From Clostridia bacterium (GTDB taxonomy: Bacteria; Bacillota; Clostridia; Christensenellales; Aristaeellaceae), in contig JAFSNT010000201.1 of assembly GCA_017443295.1 (NCBI GenBank), positions 1 to 38,470 on the forward strand: DNA of 38,470 nt. Reading direction: 5' to 3'. Position numbers and translations under genes: made by a program. The first letter of the stretch is position 1; the number at the start of each line of letters is the position of its first letter. This document shows, piece by piece, positions 24,282 to 33,597 of the stretch. The notes beneath the pieces are model-generated. The model searched no databases, was not told the DNA's origin, and was given only the letters and a program-made list of their open reading frames with translations.

Positions 24282-25226
24282 ATGATGAAACAAGCGCCTC
24301 GTTCCATCTTTGCGGCAATCGTTTCCGCGCTGATCGCGGCGGCAGTGTTGATTCCCGTTTTTCTTCCTGTCGGCGCGGCAAGGGCGGAAACCTTGCAGTA
24401 CAAGGAGAACGAGTGGAATTATGTGGACGGCTCCATGGACGTGACAAACGGCATTCCGGAAAACGCCACCGGCAGGCTGGCGCGCATCCGCAGTCTGAGA
24501 AAACTGACCGTGGCCACGTCACCCTATTATCCGCCCCAGGAATACATGGACGAAACCAAAACGGGCACGGATCGCTTCGCGGGGGCGGATATGGAACTGG
24601 CGCGGCTGATCGCGGAGCGGATGGGCGTGGCATTGGAAATCGTGCCCATGGAATTTACGGAGGTGCTGTCCTCCGTCGCCGAAGGAAAATACGATCTGGC
24701 CGTTTCGGCCCTGTCGTTTACGTCGGGCCGGGCGGCTGTGCTGGAAATGTCCAAGGGGTATTATTACAGCGGCGAGCAGGCCTCCAGCGGCCTCATCATC
24801 CGGGAAGCGGACGCGGAAGCCATTCGTTCGGTGGACGATCTGGCCCAGCGGGATATCGTGGCGCAAAGCGGATCATTGCAGGAAACCATGGCCGCCGACA
24901 ATATCGCTTTTTACCGGAAATTCCGCAGGCTGCCCTCCGCCGGGGACGTGTACGACGCCGTCATGGAGGGGAAAGCCGACGCCGGGGTGGTGGATATCGC
25001 CATCGCCCGGGTGTATATCGAAAACCATCCCGATTGCGGGCTGACCATCGTGCCGGACGTGAGCTTTGCTTTGCAGCTCCAGTATACGGGGGACCGGATC
25101 GCGGCGAAGAAGGGCGAAATCGAGCTGATTTATTTCGTCAACGGCGTGATCGACGAGGTGCTGGCCTCCGGCCAGTACGAAGCCTGGTTTGCGCGGCACG
25201 CCCATGAAAGCGCCGCGCTTCAGTGA
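24282..25226 (+). CDS. periplasmic-type solute-binding protein (SBP family 3, amino-acid type), 314 aa
   Basis: An N-terminal signal or anchor helix (AAIVSALIAAAVLIPVFLPV, ending ARA near residue 37) without a lipobox cysteine. The body is SBP_bac_3: LRKLTVATSPYYPPQEYMD, then GADMELARLIAERMGVALEI, YDLAVSALSFTSGRA, the IVAQSGSLQE hinge and a C-terminal INGV-like end (FVNGVIDEVLASGQYEAWFA). Polar amino acids are the usual ligands. No ABC permease or ATPase is nearby; instead the next gene encodes a large membrane HD-GYP protein, so a ligand-presenting role for a signalling receptor is inferred. ATG 24282 (GGGGAGG upstream) starts the operon. Confidence 0.88.
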   Translation: MMKQAPRSIFAAIVSALIAAAVLIPVFLPVGAARAETLQYKENEWNYVDGSMDVTNGIPENATGRLARIRSLRKLTVATSPYYPPQEYMDETKTGTDRFAGADMELARLIAERMGVALEIVPMEFTEVLSSVAEGKYDLAVSALSFTSGRAAVLEMSKGYYYSGEQASSGLIIREADAEAIRSVDDLAQRDIVAQSGSLQETMAADNIAFYRKFRRLPSAGDVYDAVMEGKADAGVVDIAIARVYIENHPDCGLTIVPDVSFALQLQYTGDRIAAKKGEIELIYFVNGVIDEVLASGQYEAWFARHAHESAALQ

Positions 25227-25264
25227 GCCGTTTTTCCCCGTGGCGGGGAAGGAGGTTGGATCGG

Positions 25265-28200
25265 ATGAAGAAATGGAAAACCTGGAAGATCGTTCTGTTT
25301 ATCGCCCTGTGCGTGCTTTTGAACATAGGCGGCAGGCTTTTGTCCATGTGGATCAACCTGCCCCTGTGGGCGGATTCCTTCGGCACGGCGCTGTGCGCGT
25401 ATATCGCCGGTCCCGTCTGCGGCGCACTGGTGGGCCTGACGGGCAATTTGGCTTACGCCGTGGTCAACCGCCTTTCGGCGGCTTATTCCATCACCAGCGT
25501 GGCCTTGGGCGTCATCGTGGGCATCGCGGCGCGGCGGAAATGGTTCGACCATTTTTACGGCTTCATGAAGGCCGCCTCTCTGGCCATGTTCGCGGCGCTG
25601 ATCGTGTCCGTGCCGGTGAATATGCTGCTCAACGGCGGGTATACCGGCAACATGTGGGGCGACAGCCTGATCAATTATCTGCTGGACAAGAACTGGCCCT
25701 TCATCCTTTGCGCCATTTTGGGCCAGCTGGCTATCGAGTTTGCCGATAAGGTGCTGACCATCGCGGCGGTGTATGTGGTGATCCTGATCCGGCGCTGGCA
25801 GAGAAACCATCAGCGGGAGGAAGCGGCGCGGCGCGGCGGCGCGGCGGCGGCTGTGCTGATCCTGTGCTTCTCCCTGTGCCTGTCCGCCCCCGCCCGGGCG
25901 GAGGACATTTCCCTCCAGACGGAGCCGGTGGATTACAACGATTACGTGCAGAGCGTATACAGCAGCAACAACGGCCTGCCCTGCGGCGAAGCCAACGACA
26001 TCGCCCAGACCAACGACGGCGTGCTCTGGATCGGCACCTACGCCGGATTGTACCGCTACAATGGGCGGGAATTTCGCTGGGTGGACAATTTTGAATCCGT
26101 CCGCAACGTGAACTGCCTGTATGTGGACGAGGAAGGCCGCCTGTGGATCGGCACCAACGATAACGGCCTGACCATCGTGATCCGCGAAAAGGTGGTGAAC
26201 GTGCTGGACCAGTCCAGCGGCCTGCCCTCCAATTCCGTGCGCTGCATCATCCGCGCCTCGGACGGCTATTACTATGTGGGCACCACCGGCAGCCTGCAAA
26301 TGCTGGTGATGAACAACGGCCTGAAAGCGGCCAACACCCTGCAGGAAGTGAACTATGCCGACAGCATCACCGCCGACGATCGGGGCAACGTGGCGGCCAT
26401 CGCCACCGGCGGGCGGCTGTTCCTGATGAACAAAGGGCAGATTTTGTGTTCCATGCGGCTGACGGACGACCAGGAATTATTCAACTGCTGCGCCTTCGCC
26501 CCGGACGGCACCCTGATGGTGGGTTCCTCCACCAATCACATTTACCGCTACGATATTTCCGGCGGCGATTTTGAGCTGCTGGACGTGATGACCTGCGAGG
26601 ACGTGGCCAGCATCAACAACCTGAACTATTTGAGCGACGGCACCCTGTTCATCTCCACCGACAGCGGCGTTTCCTATGTGGACACGACGGGCTATCACCG
26701 GGTGAACACCAACGATTTCAACAATTCCATCGACAATATGCTCTACGACTACCAGGGCAACCTGTGGTTCACGTCCTCCCGTTTGGGGCTTCTGCGGCTG
26801 GCGAAATCCGCCTTCAAGGACGTGTACGGCACCATCGGCATGGAGCGCCGGGTGGTCAACGCCATCGTGATGTGGCAGGGCAATTATTATATCGGCACCG
26901 ACAAAGGCCTGGACGTGGTGAACAAATCCTGCCGCGGCCAGATCAAAAACGAATTGACCGAAGCGCTGAAGGGCAAGCGCATCCGCTGCCTGTATGTGGA
27001 CGGGAACAGCCATTTGTGGGTGTGTACCTACGGCAGCGGCCTGATGGAGTTTTCCCCGGAGGGCGAAAGCTGGCTGTACAACGCGGAGAACGGCAGCTTC
27101 GGCAACCGGGCGCGCATCGTGACGGGCCTGACCGACGGGACGATCTTAGCGGCGGGCGATACGGGCATCAGCTACATTCGGGATCATGAGATCAAAAAGA
27201 CCATCCGCAACGAAGACGGCCTGATCAATTCCATGATCCTGACCATTACGGAGCGCGGCGACGGCACTATCTTAGCGGGCACGGACGGCGACGGCATGGC
27301 CGTGCTAAGGAATGGCGAAGTGGAAAAAATGCTCACCCGGGAGCAGGGCCTCAGTAGCGGCGTGATCCTGCGCACGGTCAAGGACCCCAAATCCGAGGGC
27401 GTGTTCATCGTGACCAGCAACAGCCTGTGCTATTTAGACCCGGACGGCTCCATCCGCGTGCTGGACAAATTTCCCTATTTCAACAATTACGATATCTGGG
27501 TCAAGGACGAGGACACGCTGTTCGTCATGTCCAGCGCCGGCATCTACGTGGTGGAGCGGGACGAGCTGGTGGCGGACAGCGATATGGCCTGGGAGCTGCT
27601 GGACGCCCGGCGGGGCCTGGGCACCTCCCTCACCGCCAATTCCTGGAACTATTACAACGGCAACGGCGAACTGTTCCTGCCCTGCGACACCGGCGTTTAC
27701 GTGATCGACGTGGAAAAATACAACAGCGACGTGCGCTCCTACCGCATGCAGCTGGCTTCCGTCCGGCTGGACGGCGTGCTGCAGCCCCCCGTCCGTTCCG
27801 GGGCCATCACGGTGGGCCAGGGCGTCAGCCGCGTGGAGTTAGGGCCGGAAATTTTGAACTATACCATTCAGGAACCCAACGCGGGCTACTTCTTAGAGGG
27901 CTATGACACCCAATGGACCATCGTGTCCCAGAGCAGCCTGACCAACATCATCTACACCAACCTGCCTGCCGGGGATTACACCTTCCACTTGGCCATTTTC
28001 GACAGCGCGGGCGAGCGCGTGCTGGAGGAGCGCAAGTTTGAGCTGATCAAAGAGGGCGAAATCTACGAGGAACCCGGGTTCAGGATCTACATGCTGATCC
28101 TGCTGTCCCTGTTCATCGTCTGGTTCACCTGGCTGGTGGTGCAGCGGCAGCTGAACAAGCAGCAGATCAAGCTGAACATGGCCAATGAAACGGTCATGGC

Positions 28201-28909
28201 CATCGCCAACGCCGTCGACGCCAAGGACGTGCGCACCCACCAGCATTCCATGCGGGTGGCGGAGTATTCCGTGCTGATCGCCCAGGAAATGAACTGCTTC
28301 AAATGGTGGCAGCGCCGCAAGATGCTTTCCAGCCTGCGCAAGGCGGCCCAGATGCACGACATCGGCAAGATCGGCATCCGGGACAGCGTGCTGAACAAGG
28401 TGGGACGGCTGACGGATGAGGAATACGCGGAAATGAAATCCCACGTGATGCGCGGCGCGGATATCCTGAAGGACTTCACCCTGGTGGAGCATGTGGTGGA
28501 GGGCACCCGGTACCACCACGAGCGCTACGACGGGCGCGGCTATCCGGATGGCTTGAAGGGCGACGAAATCCCCCTCTTCGCCCGGATCATCGGCGTGGCC
28601 GACGCTTTCGACGCCATGACCTCCAACCGCGTATACCGCAACCATATGGACACCGATTATGTCATGACCGAAATGGCCCGGGGCCGGGGCACCCAGTTCG
28701 ATCCCGCCGCGCTGGACGCGTTTTTCCGGCTTGTGGAAAAGGGCGCGATTGACCTGAACAAGATCTACTCCCAGAAGCGCGAGGATATCCAGAACGCGGA
28801 TCAGAAGGTGCAGGAAGAGCTGAAGCGCCGCGTGGAAGAGGATAAAAAGATTCAGGCCGCCGAAATGAAGGAAGAAAAGAGTGCTTCCGCGGATGGGAAA
28901 GGAGCGTAA
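25265..28909 (+). CDS. ECF-S-like / beta-propeller / HD-GYP c-di-GMP phosphodiesterase receptor, 1214 aa
   Basis: Domains in order: residues 1-190, five or six membrane helices resembling an ECF transporter S component (LWADSFGTALCAYIAGPVCG); 193-215, a second hydrophobic stretch ending APARAED like an internal signal; about 225-860, an extracytoplasmic propeller of regulator (Reg_prop) repeats, e.g. IAQTNDGVLWIGTYAGLYRY and NGLP turns; 865-938, a Y_Y_Y-like domain; 941-962, a membrane helix; about 978-1158, HD-GYP; then a charged coiled-coil tail. HD (MHDIGKIG, about residue 1030) and GYP (HHERYDGRGYPDGLKGDEIP) motifs are intact, so it should hydrolyse c-di-GMP. ATG 25265 has AAGGAGG upstream. 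It sits between two binding-protein genes that plausibly feed it ligand information. Confidence 0.88.
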   Translation: MKKWKTWKIVLFIALCVLLNIGGRLLSMWINLPLWADSFGTALCAYIAGPVCGALVGLTGNLAYAVVNRLSAAYSITSVALGVIVGIAARRKWFDHFYGFMKAASLAMFAALIVSVPVNMLLNGGYTGNMWGDSLINYLLDKNWPFILCAILGQLAIEFADKVLTIAAVYVVILIRRWQRNHQREEAARRGGAAAAVLILCFSLCLSAPARAEDISLQTEPVDYNDYVQSVYSSNNGLPCGEANDIAQTNDGVLWIGTYAGLYRYNGREFRWVDNFESVRNVNCLYVDEEGRLWIGTNDNGLTIVIREKVVNVLDQSSGLPSNSVRCIIRASDGYYYVGTTGSLQMLVMNNGLKAANTLQEVNYADSITADDRGNVAAIATGGRLFLMNKGQILCSMRLTDDQELFNCCAFAPDGTLMVGSSTNHIYRYDISGGDFELLDVMTCEDVASINNLNYLSDGTLFISTDSGVSYVDTTGYHRVNTNDFNNSIDNMLYDYQGNLWFTSSRLGLLRLAKSAFKDVYGTIGMERRVVNAIVMWQGNYYIGTDKGLDVVNKSCRGQIKNELTEALKGKRIRCLYVDGNSHLWVCTYGSGLMEFSPEGESWLYNAENGSFGNRARIVTGLTDGTILAAGDTGISYIRDHEIKKTIRNEDGLINSMILTITERGDGTILAGTDGDGMAVLRNGEVEKMLTREQGLSSGVILRTVKDPKSEGVFIVTSNSLCYLDPDGSIRVLDKFPYFNNYDIWVKDEDTLFVMSSAGIYVVERDELVADSDMAWELLDARRGLGTSLTANSWNYYNGNGELFLPCDTGVYVIDVEKYNSDVRSYRMQLASVRLDGVLQPPVRSGAITVGQGVSRVELGPEILNYTIQEPNAGYFLEGYDTQWTIVSQSSLTNIIYTNLPAGDYTFHLAIFDSAGERVLEERKFELIKEGEIYEEPGFRIYMLILLSLFIVWFTWLVVQRQLNKQQIKLNMANETVMAIANAVDAKDVRTHQHSMRVAEYSVLIAQEMNCFKWWQRRKMLSSLRKAAQMHDIGKIGIRDSVLNKVGRLTDEEYAEMKSHVMRGADILKDFTLVEHVVEGTRYHHERYDGRGYPDGLKGDEIPLFARIIGVADAFDAMTSNRVYRNHMDTDYVMTEMARGRGTQFDPAALDAFFRLVEKGAIDLNKIYSQKREDIQNADQKVQEELKRRVEEDKKIQAAEMKEEKSASADGKGA

Positions 28910-28912
28910 GGG

Positions 28913-30106
28913 ATGAAGCGAGTTTATATCACCGCCGCGCTGACCTGCCTGGTGATCCTGGCCGCCGTGGTCGGCTGCTTCCGGCTTTTGAATCTGACCA
29001 GCGGCCGAACCGGCGTGAAGGTAGGCTTCGTGTACGACAACGACGAAAGCACGCCCTACACCTATAACTTCTCCCTGGCCAAGGACGCGGTGGAACGGAA
29101 ATACGGGGAGCAGGCGGAAATCTTCACGTGCAGCAACGTGCTGGACGATCAAATCGAGGACCCCATTCGGGAGCTGGCGGCCAAGGGCTGCGACGTCATC
29201 TTTTTCAACGGCTACGGCGAATTGGTGGTGGAGCTGGCGGCGGAATATCCCCGTATCCAGTTCTGCCAAACGTCCTATCAGGACATGAGCCAGCAAACCG
29301 TGCCCGCCAATTACCACACCTTTAAGGGTGAAGCCTATCAGGGCCGCTATGTGAGCGGCATCGCGGCGGGCATGAAGATCAAACAGATGATTGCCGAAGG
29401 GATCATCGCGGAGGATCAGGCCGTGGTGGGCTTTGTGGCGGCCTTCCCCACCTCCGAGGTCATTTCTGGCTACACCGCTTTCCTGCTGGGGGTGCGTTCC
29501 GTGGTGCCGCAGGCTGTCATGCGCGTGCGCTATACGGAAACCTGGAGCAGCTACGCCCAGGAAAAGAGCGCGGCCCAGCAGCTGATCCAGGCGGGCTGCG
29601 TCGTCATTTCCCAGCATACGGACACCATCGGCCCCGCCATCGCCTGCGAGGAAGCGTTTCAAACCAGGCCGGTCTATTTCGTGGGCTACAATCAAAGCAT
29701 GTCGGAGGTGGCCCCCGCCGCGTCCCTGGTCACGTCGCGCATTTGCTGGGAGCCGTATGTGCTGACCGCCGTGGACGCCATCGTGAAAAACCGGAAGATC
29801 GAAGCCGCCGTTTCCGGGCGCGTTCACGGAACGGACGTCTCCGCCGGTTTTGAAAAGGGCTGGGTGGAGATGATCGACCTGAACCTCCAGGCCGCCGCCC
29901 CCGGCACCCAGGAGGCCATGGACAGCGCCATCGAGCAGTTCAAGCGGGGAAAGGGCGATTTTGTGTTCAAGGGCGATTACACCGGCGTCGATCCCGACAA
30001 CCCCAAGGACACCTGTGATCTGCGCGGCGGCTACATTGAAAACGAAAACACGTCCTATCCTTTGTTCCACTACATCCTTTCGGATATCATCACCATTGAT
30101 AATTGA
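28913..30106 (+). CDS. BMP-family (PnrA-like) substrate-binding lipoprotein, 397 aa
   Basis: Starts 3 bases after the HD-GYP stop, so it is co-translated. The signal peptide ends in a lipobox VVGC (Cys22). The mature part follows the BMP/Med family, whose members bind purine nucleosides or related ligands: KVGFVYDNDESTPYTYNFSL, then AAKGCDVIFFNGYGELVVEL, a FKGEAYQGRYVSGIAAGMK loop, VGFVAAFPTSEVISGYTAFL and a C-terminal KGDYTGVDPDNP. Members are normally paired with an ABC permease pair and ATPase; none is present. It is the last gene of the sensory operon and ends at a strong terminator. Confidence 0.88.
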   Translation: MKRVYITAALTCLVILAAVVGCFRLLNLTSGRTGVKVGFVYDNDESTPYTYNFSLAKDAVERKYGEQAEIFTCSNVLDDQIEDPIRELAAKGCDVIFFNGYGELVVELAAEYPRIQFCQTSYQDMSQQTVPANYHTFKGEAYQGRYVSGIAAGMKIKQMIAEGIIAEDQAVVGFVAAFPTSEVISGYTAFLLGVRSVVPQAVMRVRYTETWSSYAQEKSAAQQLIQAGCVVISQHTDTIGPAIACEEAFQTRPVYFVGYNQSMSEVAPAASLVTSRICWEPYVLTAVDAIVKNRKIEAAVSGRVHGTDVSAGFEKGWVEMIDLNLQAAAPGTQEAMDSAIEQFKRGKGDFVFKGDYTGVDPDNPKDTCDLRGGYIENENTSYPLFHYILSDIITIDN

Positions 30107-30124
30107 AGATTTCTCAAAAAACAC

Positions 30125-30162
30125 GGGCTGCTGCACGATCAAAAGTTCAGCAGCCCTTTTTT
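30125..30162 (+). terminator. rho-independent terminator of the sensory operon
   Basis: GGGCTGCTG (30125-30133) pairs perfectly with CAGCAGCCC (30148-30156), followed by TTTTTT. Confidence 0.92.
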
Positions 30163-30169
30163 CGGCTGC

Positions 30170-30197
30170 AAAAAGCGCCGTTCCGAAGAACGACGCC
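30170..30197 (-). terminator. rho-independent terminator of the MATE-SGNH operon
   Basis: On the minus strand GGCGTCGTTC-TTCG-GAACGGCGC (one T-G wobble) is followed by TTTTT. It converges with the plus-strand terminator 8 bases away. Confidence 0.85.
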
Positions 30198-30226
30198 GGG
30201 ATGATCGTATTCCGTTAAAAGGCCCG

Positions 30227-30841
30227 TTATGCCAGGTACGGCGCAAGCAGCGGATAAATGGCGCGGTAGCCTTCCTCCCTGATGTGCATCCCCTCGATGG
30301 TATATTCCGCTTTCAGCCTGCCCCGGCTGTCCTTGAGGGGCGCGTTCACGTCGATATACCGTGCGCCCAGCTCCTTTGCCAGCTTTTCCACTTCCCGATT
30401 GGCCGCCTCGATCTTTTCATTGGTGCGGACGCGCAGGCAGGGCTTCATGTCTTCGGCGGCGGCCTCGTAGTTGATGGGATAATAGGCCATCATGAAGATT
30501 TCGACGTCCGGGAGCGCCGCCCTGACCTTTTGGAGGATCAGACGGTAATTGTCCATGACGGCGGAAATCGGCATATCCGCAATGCTCAAATCGTTGGTGC
30601 CGATATTGATGAACAGCCTGCGGGGCGCCAAATCCAGAATGCAGGCATCCAGATTGTCCAGCAATTCCTGGGTGACGAAGCCGCCGATCCCCCGGTTACA
30701 GACCGTGATCCCCTGCTCCGCCGCGTATTTTTCCACAGGAAACTTTTCCATCAAAGAGGATCCCGCAAACAGGATGCCGTGCTTTTCGGCGGTTTTGTTC
30801 AGTTCCCTGTACCGATTGATCTTCTCCGCTTTGGTACACAT
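30227..30841 (-). CDS. SGNH/GDSL hydrolase, 204 aa
   Basis: The SGNH blocks are present: FAGSSLMEKF (Ser), NRGIGGFVTQ (Gly), FINIGTNDLS (Asn) and a C-terminal IEGMHIREEGYR providing the His (the usual Asp position is Glu here). No signal peptide. Family members are lipase or acyl-esterases and sugar acetylesterases; the sequence pattern is distinct from the CE12 esterases at 16-19 kb. ATG 30841 has a strong AAGGAGG and lies 15 bases after the MATE gene, so both form one operon ending in the terminator at 30170-30197. Confidence 0.85.
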   Translation of the reverse strand: MCTKAEKINRYRELNKTAEKHGILFAGSSLMEKFPVEKYAAEQGITVCNRGIGGFVTQELLDNLDACILDLAPRRLFINIGTNDLSIADMPISAVMDNYRLILQKVRAALPDVEIFMMAYYPINYEAAAEDMKPCLRVRTNEKIEAANREVEKLAKELGARYIDVNAPLKDSRGRLKAEYTIEGMHIREEGYRAIYPLLAPYLA

Positions 30842-30856
30842 TTTTTCTTTTCCTCC

Positions 30857-32224
30857 TTACGCTTCCGCCACCGCTCCGGCCTTGACCCGCAGGGCGCGCA
30901 TGACGCGCCGGTAGCAGGGGAACAGAAACAGATCCGCCAGCACCCAGGCGGCGGGGTTGGCGAAGCACGCGCCCGTAAAGCCCACGGCAGGCACCAGCAG
31001 CACGGCCACGGCGGTGCGGGCGATCATTTCAAACAGCCCGGCCAGCATGGCGACGCGGGTGTAGCCCATGCCCTGAATGGACAGGCGCACGATGTTCACA
31101 AACAGCAGCGGGATATAGAAGGCGGCGTTGATCGTGAGGAACTGCGCGCCCATATCCGTCACCGCCGCTTCCGCCTGGCTGTCCACGAACAGGCCCAGCA
31201 GGGGACGGACGAACAGCAGCACCACCAGGAACGCCAGCACGCAGTAGCCTGTGCCCAAAATCGCCGCGTCCCGCAGACCCTCGTTCACCCGGTTCAGCTT
31301 CCGCGCCCCCATGTTCTGCCCGGCGAAGGTGGCCATGGTGGAGGCCAGGGCGTCGAACACGCAGGCGAACAGCGCGCTTAGTTTGCTGGCCGCGCTGACG
31401 GCGGCCACCGCGTCGACCCCCAGCCCGTTCACCGAGGTCTGCACCATGACGGAGCCGATGGCCGTGATGGAGAATTGCAGGCCCATAGGCAGGCCCACCC
31501 CTAACATTTTTCCCGCCGTGGACAGGGAAAGCCTTTTGTCCTCCTGCTGCAGGCGCAGGATGGGGAACCTGCGCTGCATCACGATCACGCAGCCGATGCC
31601 CGAAACCAATTGGCTCACCGCCGTCGCCACAGCCGCCCCGGCCACGTCCATTTTGAACACGATGATCAGCAGCAAGTCCAGGACGATGTTCACCAGGGAC
31701 GCTAAAATGAGAAAGAACACCGGCGTTTTGCTGTCGCCTAAAGCGCGCAGGATGCCGCTTGCCATGTTGTACAGCACGCAGCAGGGAATGGCCGCGAAAA
31801 TGATGCGGATGTAGCTGGCCGAGGCGTCCAAAATCTCCTCCGGCGTGTTCATGAGTCGCAGCAGCGGCTTGCAAAGGAGGGTGGCCGCCAGGCCCAGCAG
31901 AACGCTGATCACCGCGCTGAGTACCACGGCGTGCCACACATGGCGGCGCAGGCCCGGTTCGTTCTTCGCGCCGAAATCCTGAGCGATGGGAATGGAGAAG
32001 CCGGAGCAAAAGCCTAAGCACAGGCCGATGATGAGAAAATTGACGGAGCCGGTGGCGCCCACCGCCGCCAGCTTGGACGCGCCCAAGTAACGGCCGACGA
32101 TGGCCGTATCCACAAAGCTGTATAATTGCTGAAACAAAACGCCGAACAGCAGCGGCGCGGCAAAGGAAACCACCAGCTTCATGGGGTTCCCTGTGGTCAA
32201 ATCGCGGGTCATGGTACGGGGCAT
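30857..32224 (-). CDS. MATE-family efflux transporter, 455 aa
   Basis: ATG 32224 (MPRTMTRDLTTGNPMKLVVS) follows AAGGAAGG; a frame extension upstream overlaps the promoter. Twelve hydrophobic segments in two homologous halves, with MATE signatures PLLFGVLFQQLYSFVDTAIV and GRYLGASKLAAVGATGS in the first half and MQTS/GQNMGARKLNRVNEG in the second. It would export organic cations or drugs using a Na+ or H+ gradient. Its own promoter is at 32270-32298. It is followed by the SGNH gene. Confidence 0.92.
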   Translation of the reverse strand: MPRTMTRDLTTGNPMKLVVSFAAPLLFGVLFQQLYSFVDTAIVGRYLGASKLAAVGATGSVNFLIIGLCLGFCSGFSIPIAQDFGAKNEPGLRRHVWHAVVLSAVISVLLGLAATLLCKPLLRLMNTPEEILDASASYIRIIFAAIPCCVLYNMASGILRALGDSKTPVFFLILASLVNIVLDLLLIIVFKMDVAGAAVATAVSQLVSGIGCVIVMQRRFPILRLQQEDKRLSLSTAGKMLGVGLPMGLQFSITAIGSVMVQTSVNGLGVDAVAAVSAASKLSALFACVFDALASTMATFAGQNMGARKLNRVNEGLRDAAILGTGYCVLAFLVVLLFVRPLLGLFVDSQAEAAVTDMGAQFLTINAAFYIPLLFVNIVRLSIQGMGYTRVAMLAGLFEMIARTAVAVLLVPAVGFTGACFANPAAWVLADLFLFPCYRRVMRALRVKAGAVAEA

Positions 32225-32245
32225 AAATCGTTTCCTTCCTTTTCC

Positions 32246-32298
32246 GCAAAGCTCGTGCTTTGCACGCACTTTATAGCACGTTTCGCGTCATTGCACAA
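32246..32298 (-). promoter_or_regulatory. promoter and leader hairpin of the MATE gene
   Basis: Minus strand: TTGTGC (32293-32298), 17 bases, TATAAA (32270-32275). A perfect 7-bp inverted repeat GCAAAGC-ACGA-GCTTTGC (32246-32263) lies between the promoter and the ribosome site, so it would be transcribed in the leader or act as a small operator. Confidence 0.6.
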
Positions 32299-32349
32299 GC
32301 GGGGAAATGTGGTCAGAAACAGGCCAGGAAAAGGAGATCGGCAACCGCT

Positions 32350-33555
32350 TCATTTTATCTGCATGCGCGCCAGATAGGCGCATACCTCCCGTTCTTTTAC
32401 AAAAGCACGCACGCATTGGGGCCGCGCGGAAACGGGGATCGTCCTTTCCTCCCCCGGCTCCAGGGGCGCGCCCAGGGGAAGCGGCTCGCCGTCGGCCATC
32501 ATGGCGGTGATTGGTTCCGCCAGCGGATTATACAGCCACAGCCGCCCGTCCTCGACCCGGGCCATGACAAACGCGCCCGCCCGGAACAGGCAGATTCCTT
32601 CCGTGGCTGCGCCTTCCAGGGCGCTGATATCCTCATGAAGGGTGACGCCGGTGCCGCCCTCAAAGGCGTGCAGGCCCATGACTGTTTTGACCTTTCTTTT
32701 GCGCGCGCCCTCCGCCACCCGGCGCACCCAGCCGCCGTCCTTGCCGTAGGCTTGGGAATAGGCCATGGGCAGGGCGAAATCGTACAGCGCTGCGGCGTCC
32801 TCGTAGCTTTGGCCGTAATGCAGATCGGCGAAGGCCGTATCGTCATACGCGCCCTCGGGCATGAGTGCCGCGCTGACGGCGATTTGTTTCCGTTCTTCGC
32901 GAACCGGCAGGATCAGCTCTTGGGCGAAGCGCCTCACGTCCTCCCGCCGAACCCGTGCCAGGGCGTACACGCTTTCGTCCCCCGCCCGCAGCGCGTCGAA
33001 GATGCAGTTTTCCTCGTTTTTCTCTCCTTGCAGGAAGGTGCGCTCCATCAGGGCGCGCAGATGGGCCAAATCCGCCCCGGCGGCGGCGTAGCGCTTCACG
33101 TCCCATTCGTCCCAGCCGTAGGTGAGATGATTGTACCGAATATAATCCAGGTGCAGGCCGTCGATCTCGTAATGCCGCGCCACCTCCCGCAGGACGCCGC
33201 GCATATAGGAAAGATACCCTGCGTCCGTCAGGGAAATCAGGCCCTTGTCCTTTCCCCGCACGTAATGGCAGCGCCCGCTTTCCGGGTGAAGGGCCTTATA
33301 ATGCTCGTCGTTGGCCGACGTGAACCAGGCGTGTACCCGAACGCCCTCTTTATGCGCGGCGGAAAGCAGCTCCCCCAAAAGATCCCGTTCCTGCCCCCGC
33401 GGCGCAATGCCGCTGCGGAAGGAAACCAGGCCGGACAGCCCTTTCGCAAGAAAAAAGATATCCGTGACCCCCATTTTCACGCAGCGGCGAAGCGTTTCCT
33501 CCGCCCCGCTTTTTTCTATGGTTTCCGGCCACATCCAAACCCCGAGAATCGGCAT
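32350..33555 (-). CDS. putative GHL10/DUF187-like glycoside hydrolase, 401 aa
   Basis: The sequence looks like a TIM-barrel glycosidase-like protein: GVWMWPETIE at the start, then LLSAAHKEGVRVHAWFTSAN (barrel strand 2-3), YEIDGLHLDYIRYNHLTYG (candidate catalytic D in the D-Y-I-R-Y motif typical of the GHL10/YddW group), YDFALPMAYSQAYG and VMGLHAFEGGTG. The last 90 residues form a short beta-rich domain. Relatives act on cell-wall or plant glycans, but the substrate cannot be read here. No signal peptide, so cytoplasmic. It is divergent from the AEC permease gene, with a hairpin element between them. Confidence 0.6.
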   Translation of the reverse strand: MPILGVWMWPETIEKSGAEETLRRCVKMGVTDIFFLAKGLSGLVSFRSGIAPRGQERDLLGELLSAAHKEGVRVHAWFTSANDEHYKALHPESGRCHYVRGKDKGLISLTDAGYLSYMRGVLREVARHYEIDGLHLDYIRYNHLTYGWDEWDVKRYAAAGADLAHLRALMERTFLQGEKNEENCIFDALRAGDESVYALARVRREDVRRFAQELILPVREERKQIAVSAALMPEGAYDDTAFADLHYGQSYEDAAALYDFALPMAYSQAYGKDGGWVRRVAEGARKRKVKTVMGLHAFEGGTGVTLHEDISALEGAATEGICLFRAGAFVMARVEDGRLWLYNPLAEPITAMMADGEPLPLGAPLEPGEERTIPVSARPQCVRAFVKEREVCAYLARMQIK

Positions 33556-33597
33556 GAAACAGCCGCCTCCTTCATAGCTCTCGTATGAATATGAAAT

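Noticed and set aside
25220..26299. 359-residue minus-strand ORF
   Set aside because: Antisense shadow of the HD-GYP receptor's N-terminus with low-complexity composition.
27893..30142. 749-residue minus-strand ORF
   Set aside because: His/Gly/Val-rich antisense shadow of the HD-GYP and BMP genes in high-GC DNA.
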